A stretch of DNA of 12,262 bases, taken from NCBI GenBank assembly GCA_030598025.1, contig JAUVQS010000034.1:1-12262 (forward strand), written 5' to 3'. This document shows positions 6,127-12,262 of this stretch, piece by piece (positions within the stretch are counted from its first letter, which is position 1; each line of letters begins with the position of its first letter). The notes under the pieces were generated by a model that was given only the letters and a program-made list of their open reading frames with translations, was not told the DNA's origin and made no database searches. The position numbers and the translations under genes were made by a program. Source of the stretch: Acidimicrobiia bacterium. GTDB taxonomy: Bacteria; Actinomycetota; Acidimicrobiia; Spongiisociales; JAHEDJ01.

Positions 6127-7443
6127 TTAGGGCTCGGGCAGAGGTACCGGCGACAAATATGCAACTGCCGTTCCCCGGCGCATGCTGGCGCCCACCGTGA
6201 TCGGGGCGGTCGCCTGGACGAAGATCCCCGACACGTCCGTGACCGACAGATTGATCCGACGCATCGAGCCTGCCGTCACGGCAACTTTTTCCGTCCGGTC
6301 GGTGCCATTGGCGTTCAGGGCCGCGTAGGTGACCGTCACCTGCTCGGCGGAGGTATTGAGGATCCAGAGTTCGTGATCGGCATCTGGAAGCGAACCGAGC
6401 CCAGGTATGAGCCAGGAAGATGCCAAAACGTGAGCGCCGGCGGTGACGGCCCGGGCTTGTTCGCTCTCACCGACGATGACCGCCCCCAGCAAACCGTCTG
6501 CCCGTACCTGAAGCCCCGATGGTTCGGCGATCAGCTCATCGAGCGGTATCCGAACATGTTTCCCGGCCTCGACCACCCCCTCGATGAGATCCTCTTCATC
6601 AGTTTTGGTGCCGAACCGGTCGACGGAGAAGCCGACATCGAGAGCGGTCGGGTTTGATAACACCAACGCAGCCTCCAATCCGCCGGTGGTCACGAGAGGG
6701 AACTCCCACCGCTCGGAGCGCTCAACGCCGGTCCATAGAGCCGAGTCCTCCGGTCCGATCTGCAGAAACGCCGGAATTACAACGCCCTTCTCGACCTCGA
6801 TAATCGCAGACAGCGACTCGCGGAGCGGCAACTTGGCTGAAATGTCGATGGTGCGCCAACTGAGGGCGTTCACCGTCACGGCTTCCAGCGATGGCTCGGG
6901 TTCGAAATCGTTCTCGTTCGTCATGAAGATGGTGACCCGCGCATCTTCTGGGAATGGATTGAAGAGTTGAAGCTCCAGCCTATCTCCCGGTCGAGTCGAT
7001 CCTCCAGGGAGCAGCCAGATCTTCGGTACCGATGAGGCACAGCCGGCCCCGACCAGAGAAAGCTCGTCGTAGCCCAGGACCCCTACCGACGCATCGGCCG
7101 TGAACTCGACGACGGAGGGCATCTGCCCTTCGAATGGCATGGATCCAAGATCGAATGTGAGTCCCGCCAATCCTTCCAGATCGAGTCGACGGGTATCCCG
7201 GACTTCCCCGGACGAGGGGAATGTCAGCGTCGCTGAAGCATCGTCGGGAGCCATCACAGCCAGCAAACCCTCGAGAGAGCCTGCGGTGCTGGCCCACGGA
7301 CAGAGCGCGAACGCCTGGATCGACGGCTCAGCATCCGGAACCGTGGTTGTGATCACCGGTGTCTCATCGACGTCCGGTGCCGGAAGGAAGAACACGGCGG
7401 TGGACAAGCCGGCGACGAGCACCAAGATGAGAATCCGCTTCAT
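6127..7443 (-). CDS. DUF5719-family exported or membrane-anchored protein
   Basis: A 438-residue protein. Residues 3-21 (RILILVLVAGLSTAVFFLP) form a single hydrophobic segment serving as signal peptide or anchor, with no lipobox cysteine. The rest is hydrophilic and beta-rich, with two conserved-looking cysteines (C48 in FALCPWA, C135 in GAGCASS) that could form a disulfide outside the membrane. The C-terminal part repeats beta-sandwich-like stretches such as LWILNTSAEQVTVTYAALNA. DUF5719 proteins are found in actinobacteria beside large family 2 glycosyltransferases, exactly as here, and have no assigned function; a role in envelope glycan assembly is an inference. I start at the ATG at 7443 because GGAGGT lies 7 nt upstream, it opens the signal sequence, and it overlaps the stop of the upstream gene as ATGA. 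A start at 7509 would bury the signal sequence. Confidence 0.85.
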   Translation of the reverse strand: MKRILILVLVAGLSTAVFFLPAPDVDETPVITTTVPDAEPSIQAFALCPWASTAGSLEGLLAVMAPDDASATLTFPSSGEVRDTRRLDLEGLAGLTFDLGSMPFEGQMPSVVEFTADASVGVLGYDELSLVGAGCASSVPKIWLLPGGSTRPGDRLELQLFNPFPEDARVTIFMTNENDFEPEPSLEAVTVNALSWRTIDISAKLPLRESLSAIIEVEKGVVIPAFLQIGPEDSALWTGVERSERWEFPLVTTGGLEAALVLSNPTALDVGFSVDRFGTKTDEEDLIEGVVEAGKHVRIPLDELIAEPSGLQVRADGLLGAVIVGESEQARAVTAGAHVLASSWLIPGLGSLPDADHELWILNTSAEQVTVTYAALNANGTDRTEKVAVTAGSMRRINLSVTDVSGIFVQATAPITVGASMRRGTAVAYLSPVPLPEP

Positions 7444-10253
7444 CGTTGTGACCTCCGACCCAGAATGGCCAACACGCTCATCAGCAACAACAGTCCACCG
7501 GCAATCCACGCATACGCTGCCTTCTCACCGTCCGGAGCGAAGTCTGCTCGACCGTCGGCGGCGGATACCGTGACCGCCCAGTCGGCCGCGGCCGGTTCGG
7601 GCCGCCACCCCGCATCGGCATTGAAGGCAAGGCGAACACGCCGCGGCGCGGCAAGCCCAACATAGGCATCGCCTGATCTTGTCCACGGCTGCCCATCAAA
7701 TTCAACTGCGACGGGGCTCAGAACCAGATTCTCATACACGGCATCGAACTCAGGGAGGGGCAACGGCTTGACATCGAGTTTTGAGGCGAACGCGTCTTCG
7801 AGAGACGACGGTTCGTTGAACACGACCCACCGGATGCCGAAGGGGGCCAACTGCTCGCCGGGCCGAAGGGATCCCGCTTCGCTCAAACCGGCCAGTACCT
7901 CTCTGAGAGCTCGATCACCGTCGAGAGCCGGATGCAGACGCGCTTCCAGCAGATTTGGCTCGGGAGCCTGGAACAAGCGATATGAGATGTCGCCTGCCAC
8001 TCGCCCGTCGCCCGGAAGGCCGTCTTCGCCACCGATGACCAGGACCCGATCGGGCCCATGATCTGCCTGACGCGCCGTCGTGAACGCGAAAGGTTCAGAA
8101 AACTGATCAGGTCCGAAACCCAGGGCTCCGTCGGCGAGAACGAAGATGAACGTTCCGGCCAGGGCCAGGCCGGCGATAACACCGGGAACGACGCCGATTC
8201 TTCTCCACGTCCCATGCGAATCCAGTTGGTGGAGAGAGTCGAACGCGGAGCCGGCGACGATCGCCGATCCGACCGCCGCCACTACCAGCCCGGCAACGGC
8301 CGGCTCCAAGCCGCCGCCAACCTCTGCGGTTCGGGCCGCGGCGGCACCTGCTATCACCAGCAAGCCACCCCATCCCGAGATTGCCGCAGTCCGAGCCGAT
8401 CCGCCGAGAACAGAAACGACCACTGCAACGCCGAAGACCGCCAGAGTCCATGTCGGTGGTGTCCAGAAGAAGCCACGCCCGGCCTCGAACAGGTAATCAA
8501 GATCTATGAACACAATCCAGGGAGCCATGACCGGCAGGGCCAGCGCGGTGGCAAGTCCTGCCCGCGCAACCGACGTCCACTGCCGGTCAACACCGAACAG
8601 AAACCAGAGGGTCGCCGCCACGAACGGGACGACGGCGGCGATGGGAGCGAAGACCGCCAGCACTGCGATAGGAAGAGCGTCGGCTGCCACGCGCCCGATT
8701 CGTGCCGGCCATGTCTGCGGCCACGGACGAAGCAAAGCACCCAGCGCGAACGGGAGTGCTGCCAGCGCCGGAATGCCGGTCCAAAGGCCTGCTTCCGCCA
8801 TTGCCAGGGTCGCCGGTCCGCTGAAAGCGACGACGCCCGCGATAAAGCGGCCACCTGTTCCAACCCCGAGGAGACGCATGAGCCGGGATGTTCCGACGAA
8901 GGCCAGAAACGCTCCTCCAGCAGTGAGAAGCATCTCGGCGAGACCCGCTCGACCCAATGCAACGACCTGCAACAACGCGGAACCGCCGACGGAAGGATGC
9001 AGAGGCCGGGGGTTGCCCAGATCGGCCGGATTCCATCCACCTGCATAGGCGCGAAGGGTTTCGAAAGCGGCATCCGGCAGGTGTAGCGCGTAGCCGGTCG
9101 AAGGCATCCGTCCGGCGATGATCTCCCGACCGGCCGCGGCGACCAACAAGAGACCAATCGCACCAATGATGACCCCCGGCTGCTGCCACACCTGTCGACC
9201 GCGCTGCACCAACTCGGAAATGGCGGACGCTCCCTCGGTCACAGCCGGGCCGCGCACCGTTTCTGTCAGATCGTCGCCCAGTCGCCGAATTATCGACGAT
9301 CCGCGTATCTGGTAGCGAAACAACTCGGCATCATCAACTTGTCGCGATCGTCGCATCTCACGTCTGGCGGCGATCGTTGATGGCAATTGCACGAGATTCC
9401 ATGCCCAGGACCGGAAGACATCGATGATCGCCGACCGTGGGCCGATGACAAGGCGAACAAAGCCATCGAGAAGATCGACCACTGCGCCGACCGGAATGAG
9501 CCACAACAGCGTGAGAATCGAATACACCTTGAGGGCGGATCGAATTCGACCGGCACGATTTCTCCACCGGGGAGCGTCCTTGCCACAACCTGGATCGTGC
9601 AAGACCTCCGAAGACGGCACAACGACCACGCGACCCCCGGCCGCCCTCGCGCGCTGAGAGAAATCGATGCCCGCCTCCAAGGGGGGCAGCAGAGCATCCG
9701 GGCCGCCTAAACCTCGCAACAGATCACGGCGAACAAGCACCGATGCGCCCGGGATGAACGCCACATCGCGGACTACGTCGTATTGCTCCTGATCGACCTC
9801 ACCTTCCTCCAATCCCGTGTACGGCATGCCAAACACATCAGTCGCACCTCCGACCGACTCCAACATCTGAGGACGGTCGACTCTCAGCAGCTTCGAACCG
9901 GCCACCGACGCATCAACGCGCAGGGACTCGGTCACCAACGCCTGCAAGGCATCCGGTCGCGGACGCGCGTCGTCATGGAGCATCCAAACGTGCGTCACGG
10001 TGCGGTCGAGATCATCGAGGAGGGTTCGCAGATCCGATGCCCACCCGACTTCGCGATCGTTCGCAACCGACCGTGCAACATCCCCGCCCCCAACGACAAC
10101 GACGCTTTGCGGTTCGTAGACTTGCCCGGAGACGGCGTCGAATACCGCGGCGAGATTGTCGCCGCTGGTGGCGGATAGCGCCGCGACAACATTGGCCTGT
10201 ACGGTGGATGCGTCCGGGGTATCTGGACGCGTAGGAACGGACATCAGTGCCAT
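7440..10253 (-). CDS. Large family 2 glycosyltransferase fused to a polytopic GT-C-like membrane domain
   Basis: A protein of about 937 residues. The N-terminal ~230 residues form a GT-A domain: HVWMLHDDARPRPDAL with the metal-binding HDD (93-95), FIPGASVLVRRDLL (167-180), and GIDFSQRARAAGGRVVVVP (195-213) with the acidic residue at about 197. A membrane stretch follows (about 243-272), then a cytoplasmic basic linker and about ten further helices (about 361-710). The external region (about 715-910) includes LAPFGIRWVVFNEP, and a final helix lies near 915-931. A nucleotide-sugar transferase joined to a lipid-sugar-type membrane module suggests assembly of an envelope glycan. The next gene, DUF5719, overlaps by 4 bp. 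Start choice is uncertain: ATG 10253 or 10244, neither with a ribosome site. The frame stays open to 10400, but that extension lies antisense over cofD and has no family features. Confidence 0.82.
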   Translation of the reverse strand: MALMSVPTRPDTPDASTVQANVVAALSATSGDNLAAVFDAVSGQVYEPQSVVVVGGGDVARSVANDREVGWASDLRTLLDDLDRTVTHVWMLHDDARPRPDALQALVTESLRVDASVAGSKLLRVDRPQMLESVGGATDVFGMPYTGLEEGEVDQEQYDVVRDVAFIPGASVLVRRDLLRGLGGPDALLPPLEAGIDFSQRARAAGGRVVVVPSSEVLHDPGCGKDAPRWRNRAGRIRSALKVYSILTLLWLIPVGAVVDLLDGFVRLVIGPRSAIIDVFRSWAWNLVQLPSTIAARREMRRSRQVDDAELFRYQIRGSSIIRRLGDDLTETVRGPAVTEGASAISELVQRGRQVWQQPGVIIGAIGLLLVAAAGREIIAGRMPSTGYALHLPDAAFETLRAYAGGWNPADLGNPRPLHPSVGGSALLQVVALGRAGLAEMLLTAGGAFLAFVGTSRLMRLLGVGTGGRFIAGVVAFSGPATLAMAEAGLWTGIPALAALPFALGALLRPWPQTWPARIGRVAADALPIAVLAVFAPIAAVVPFVAATLWFLFGVDRQWTSVARAGLATALALPVMAPWIVFIDLDYLFEAGRGFFWTPPTWTLAVFGVAVVVSVLGGSARTAAISGWGGLLVIAGAAAARTAEVGGGLEPAVAGLVVAAVGSAIVAGSAFDSLHQLDSHGTWRRIGVVPGVIAGLALAGTFIFVLADGALGFGPDQFSEPFAFTTARQADHGPDRVLVIGGEDGLPGDGRVAGDISYRLFQAPEPNLLEARLHPALDGDRALREVLAGLSEAGSLRPGEQLAPFGIRWVVFNEPSSLEDAFASKLDVKPLPLPEFDAVYENLVLSPVAVEFDGQPWTRSGDAYVGLAAPRRVRLAFNADAGWRPEPAAADWAVTVSAADGRADFAPDGEKAAYAWIAGGLLLLMSVLAILGRRSQR
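7451..7456 (-). promoter_or_regulatory. Strong ribosome binding site deciding the DUF5719 start
   Basis: GGAGGT on the minus strand, 7 nt before ATG 7443, lies inside the end of the upstream glycosyltransferase gene. It is the best Shine-Dalgarno match in the window and suggests DUF5719 is translated efficiently on the shared mRNA. Confidence 0.8.
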
Positions 10254-10293
10254 TCTGGAGCGGACGGGCGCCGGCTGCAATGTCGGCGAGTCT

Positions 10294-10301
10294 GAAGGGA
10301 G
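10294..10301 (+). promoter_or_regulatory. Ribosome binding site of cofD
   Basis: GAAGGGAG lies 4 nt before the ATG at 10306. It supports this start over an in-frame upstream start at 10156, whose extra 50 residues are not family-like. The 52-bp gap between the divergent genes must hold both promoters; no convincing -10/-35 pair was seen for either. Confidence 0.6.
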
Positions 10302-10305
10302 TCGA

Positions 10306-11223
10306 ATGAGACTTGTAATGCTGTCCGGCGGAGTGGGCGGAGCGCGCCTCGCCAGAGGACTCGCCGCCCTGGACGGCGTCGAACTCACCGTCATTGTCAA
10401 CGTCGGAGATGATGATGACGTCTACGGATTGCGGGTCTCCCCGGACATCGACACCGTCACCTACACCCTGGCGGGGATTGAAGGATCAGAGGGTTGGGGG
10501 CTGAACTCCGACTCGTTCACAGTCATGAACCACCTCGAGGACTTCGGTGTGGACACCCGTTTCCGAATCGGTGACGGAGACCTCGCCACCAACCTCTATC
10601 GAACGATACGACTCCGCGACGGGGCCCTTCTCAGCGACGTGACCAGTGAGATCTCCGCCATCCTCGATCTTCCTGCGAAAGTCCTGCCGGCCACCAACGA
10701 CTCTCTACGCACTGAAGTGCTCAATGATGCCGATGTCTGGTTGCCCTTCCAGGAATACTTTGTGATCCGAGGTCACCAAGACGAGGTTCACGATGTTCGC
10801 TTCGACGGCTCGAGGTCCGCCGCTCCGGCGCCCGGAGTAATCGCAGCTATCGCTGAGGCCGACGCAGTCGTCATTGGACCGTCTAATCCCCCGCTTTCGA
10901 TCTGGCCGATCCTGGCCATTCCGGAGCTCGCGGAACTCGTCGGAGCGGCGCCGCGGGTGCTGGCCGTTAGTCCGTTGTTTGGTGGCAGGGCACTCAAAGG
11001 CCCTGCCGATCGAGTTCTCGCATCACTCGGATTGCCCGGTGGCAACGAGGGGGTCGTCGCGGCCTACGGCGGGCTCATCAGCGACCTGGTTATCGATCAA
11101 TCCGACGCCGCCGAGCGTGGACGGCTCACCTCGCTCGGCATCGGCGTCCATGTTCGCAACACCCGGTTCCCCGACCTCCGGGCGGCCCGGGAGTTCGGGG
11201 ATTGGCTGGTGGAGCTCTTTTGA
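10306..11223 (+). CDS. cofD: 2-phospho-L-lactate (or phosphoenolpyruvyl) transferase of coenzyme F420 synthesis
   Basis: A 305-residue CofD/FbiA protein, which joins the phospholactyl or phosphoenolpyruvyl group of an activated GDP intermediate to the deazaflavin Fo, giving F420-0 or dehydro-F420-0 in the cytoplasm. Visible motifs are MLSGGVGGARLARGL (5-19), the GDP/phosphate and metal-binding NVGDD (32-36), GLRVSPDIDTVTYTLAG (41-57), the Fo-site segment RIGDGDLATNL (87-97), GPSNPPLSI (191-199), and KGPADRVLASLG (231-242). Length is slightly below the mycobacterial enzyme. The stop overlaps the start of cofE, so the two are translated together. In actinobacteria the substrate is usually the phosphoenolpyruvyl form, but the sequence alone does not decide it. 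Confidence 0.95.
   Translation: MRLVMLSGGVGGARLARGLAALDGVELTVIVNVGDDDDVYGLRVSPDIDTVTYTLAGIEGSEGWGLNSDSFTVMNHLEDFGVDTRFRIGDGDLATNLYRTIRLRDGALLSDVTSEISAILDLPAKVLPATNDSLRTEVLNDADVWLPFQEYFVIRGHQDEVHDVRFDGSRSAAPAPGVIAAIAEADAVVIGPSNPPLSIWPILAIPELAELVGAAPRVLAVSPLFGGRALKGPADRVLASLGLPGGNEGVVAAYGGLISDLVIDQSDAAERGRLTSLGIGVHVRNTRFPDLRAAREFGDWLVELF
11211..11222 (+). promoter_or_regulatory. Ribosome site and TTG start of cofE
   Basis: GGAG (11211-11214) lies 5 nt before a TTG at 11220-11222. That TTG overlaps the cofD stop (TTGA). No ATG or GTG is in frame near here, and the family's conserved start (TVQLIPIDGIGEV) follows at once. A TTG six codons earlier (11202) is possible but lies before the ribosome site. 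Confidence 0.6.
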
Positions 11224-11921
11224 CCGTTCAGTTGATACCGATCGACGGCATCGGTGAGGTCGTCAAAGGCGACAGTCTCGCCGCCACGATTCTCGAGGCC
11301 GTTGGTATCGGGAGGTCGACTCTCCAGGATCGGGACGTCCTAGTGGTCACACACAAGATCGTATCGAAGGCCGAAGGAGCAGTCGTCACGGGTGTCGACT
11401 CGGACGCGGACTACCGGCGAATCGTTGAGCAGCAAGCGGTTTCCGTTGTTCGCAGGCGCGGCGATCTGATCATCGCTGAGACCCGGCACGGTTTCGTGTG
11501 CGCAAACGCAGGCGTTGATAGATCGAATGTCGCACCCGGCACCATCGTTCTGCTTCCCGAGGATCCCGACCGATCTGCGCACAAACTTCGCACCAGGTTG
11601 GAGAGAGCAACCGGGTTACAGCTCGGAGTCATCATCACCGACACGTTTGGACGGGCCTGGCGGCGGGGCGTGGTCGACTTCGCAATCGGGATTTCAGGGG
11701 TGCCGGCCATCATCGATCATCGCGGGCAGAAAGATATGCACGGACGGATCATGGAGGTCACCGAAGTCGGCGTAGCCGACGAGATCGCGGCGGCCGCCGA
11801 CCTGGTAATGGGCAAGGCCGACGGGGTTCCGGTGGCCATAGTGAGAGGCCTCGACCTGAGCGCGCCGCCGGGGCGCGGCTCCGATCTGGTGAGAGCTCCC
11901 GAGGAAGATCTATTTCGATAG
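11220..11921 (+). CDS. cofE: Coenzyme F420-0:L-glutamate ligase, single-domain form
   Basis: A 233-residue CofE protein that adds gamma-linked glutamates to F420-0 using GTP. Motifs: LIPIDGIGEVVKGDSL (5-20), VVTHKIVSKAEG (42-53), ETRHGFVCANAGVDRSN (87-103), LLPEDPDRSA (111-120), IITDTFGRAWRRG (138-150), VPAIIDHRGQKDMHGR (161-176), and VMGKADGVPVAIVRGLD (196-212). These cover the GTP, metal and F420 sites of the archaeal enzyme, and the length fits archaeal CofE. Mycobacterial FbiB has a second, nitroreductase-like domain of about 200 residues that reduces dehydro-F420-0; it is absent here, since the frame stops at 11921. The gene is coupled to cofD through the TTGA overlap and is followed directly by a heptamer repeat array. 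Confidence 0.94.
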   Translation: MTVQLIPIDGIGEVVKGDSLAATILEAVGIGRSTLQDRDVLVVTHKIVSKAEGAVVTGVDSDADYRRIVEQQAVSVVRRRGDLIIAETRHGFVCANAGVDRSNVAPGTIVLLPEDPDRSAHKLRTRLERATGLQLGVIITDTFGRAWRRGVVDFAIGISGVPAIIDHRGQKDMHGRIMEVTEVGVADEIAAAADLVMGKADGVPVAIVRGLDLSAPPGRGSDLVRAPEEDLFR

Positions 11922-11998
11922 CAATTGGCGATTGGCAATTGGCTTCCGCAGCTCACGATCGCGAAAAGCGGATACCGGAGCCCGGATCGCGGATTGCT
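11922..11998. repeat. Intergenic 7-bp-period repeat array after cofE
   Basis: Directly after the cofE stop come three heptamers in register: CAATTGG, CGATTGG, CAATTGG (11922-11942). After about two divergent units, a degenerate 7-bp pattern of the type SGATNSC continues, shifted by one base, from 11956 to the convergent epimerase stop (for example CGATCGC, GGATACC, GGATCGC, GGATTGC). The first three units are clear; the rest is weak. The unit closely resembles that of the array at 6077-6118. No strong hairpin with a T-run was seen. Confidence 0.5.
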
Positions 11999-12262
11999 AC
12001 TGCTTCTCGAACCACTCCACGGTGGTAGCCAGGCCCTCCTCTAGCGGTGTCCAGGCTTTCCAGCCCAGGTGGCGGTCGGCGGCGGACGGATCGAGTACCG
12101 AGCGCTGGATATCGCCCGGTCGGGGGTCGCCGTAGCGGGGCCTCTTGCGAAATCTGGCTGCCTGCGCCAGAGCGTCGTAGAGATCGCGCACGGAAGTCTC
12201 CACCCCCGTGCTGAGGTTGAGGTTTCGCCCTTTGCCACGCGAGGCGGCGCGCAAGAACCCGT
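11997..12262 (-). CDS. NAD-dependent sugar-nucleotide epimerase/dehydratase (C-terminal end, cut by window edge)
   Basis: The last 87 or so residues of an extended SDR protein. Visible are GFLRAASRGKGRNLNLSTG, TSVRDLYDALAQAA, then RPGDIQRSVLDPSAADRHLGW and TPLEEGLATTVEWF near the C-terminus. The order 'N.GTG...S...L', 'RPGD...S..D...A...LGW.P...LEEGL..T..WF' is typical of UDP-glucose 4-epimerase-like enzymes. The catalytic and NAD-binding N-terminal part lies beyond 12262, so the exact substrate (UDP-glucose, UDP-glucuronate, dTDP-sugar) cannot be fixed. It runs convergently to cofE, with the heptamer array between their stops, and fits the envelope-sugar theme of the window. Confidence 0.87.
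   Translation of the reverse strand, partial: GFLRAASRGKGRNLNLSTGVETSVRDLYDALAQAARFRKRPRYGDPRPGDIQRSVLDPSAADRHLGWKAWTPLEEGLATTVEWFEKQ

Noticed and set aside
5988..6164. N-terminal extension of DUF3499 to 6164
   Set aside because: The 59 extra residues are translated from the inverted repeats, run into the end of the DUF5719 gene and pass through the promoter boxes.
8058..9086. 342-codon plus-strand open frame opposite the large glycosyltransferase
   Set aside because: Long but low-complexity (R, G, C, S, Q-rich) translation, no ribosome site, and complementary to well-formed membrane helices.
10254..10400. Upstream extension of the large glycosyltransferase frame to 10400
   Set aside because: It lies antisense over the cofD ribosome site and N-terminus, encodes a proline/serine/arginine-rich stretch typical of shadow coding, and the GT domain starts later.
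1..12262. tRNA, rRNA or riboswitch
   Set aside because: All gaps are at most about 140 bp, and none showed a cloverleaf or a known riboswitch core on reading.

Overview
This window looks like a compact stretch of chromosome from a GC-rich member of the Actinomycetota. The support is the presence of DUF3499 and DUF5719 families, and a neighbourhood (phosphomannomutase, SIS-type sugar isomerase, DUF3499, then coenzyme F420 genes) that resembles the manB to fbiAB region of Mycobacterium and Streptomyces. A deep lineage such as Acidimicrobiia is my guess, because the F420 ligase lacks the second domain seen in mycobacteria. No mobile elements, CRISPR arrays, rRNA or tRNA were seen, and no non-coding stretch exceeds about 140 bp.

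Layout, left to right. (1) Positions 1-1720, minus strand: a two-gene hexose-phosphate operon, phosphomannomutase/phosphoglucomutase (fused to a Trm112-like zinc domain) followed by a truncated phosphoglucose/phosphomannose isomerase. (2) 1795-2502, plus strand: a DPM1-like polyprenyl-phosphate glycosyltransferase, divergent from manB. (3) 2451-5987, minus strand: a five-gene run reading DUF3499 protein, DUF6788-like protein, a 58-residue zinc ribbon, a 773-residue membrane GT-C-like protein and a GtrA-type protein. The GtrA gene overlaps the GT2 gene tail to tail. (4) 5988-6126: an intergenic patch with two strong inverted repeats, a heptamer array and a likely leaderless promoter. (5) 6127-10253, minus strand: a large GT2 plus membrane glycosyltransferase followed by a DUF5719 secreted or anchored protein. 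(6) 10306-11921, plus strand: cofD and cofE of coenzyme F420 synthesis, with coupled translation. (7) 11922-11996: a second heptamer array. (8) 11997-12262, minus strand: the C-terminal end of a sugar-nucleotide epimerase.

How it works together. The isomerase and mutase supply mannose-1-P or glucose-1-P for nucleotide sugars. The small GT2 probably charges a polyprenyl-phosphate lipid, GtrA probably helps move or present the lipid-linked sugar, and one or both large membrane proteins probably transfer sugar outside the membrane. This resembles the PpgS/Rv3632/Rv3779 logic of mycobacterial arabinogalactan modification. The cell-envelope theme is therefore strong. The F420 pair seems a conserved neighbour rather than part of the pathway. 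The least explained elements are three consecutive small cysteine-rich proteins upstream of the membrane transferase, the ManB-Trm112 fusion and the 7-bp-period intergenic arrays.
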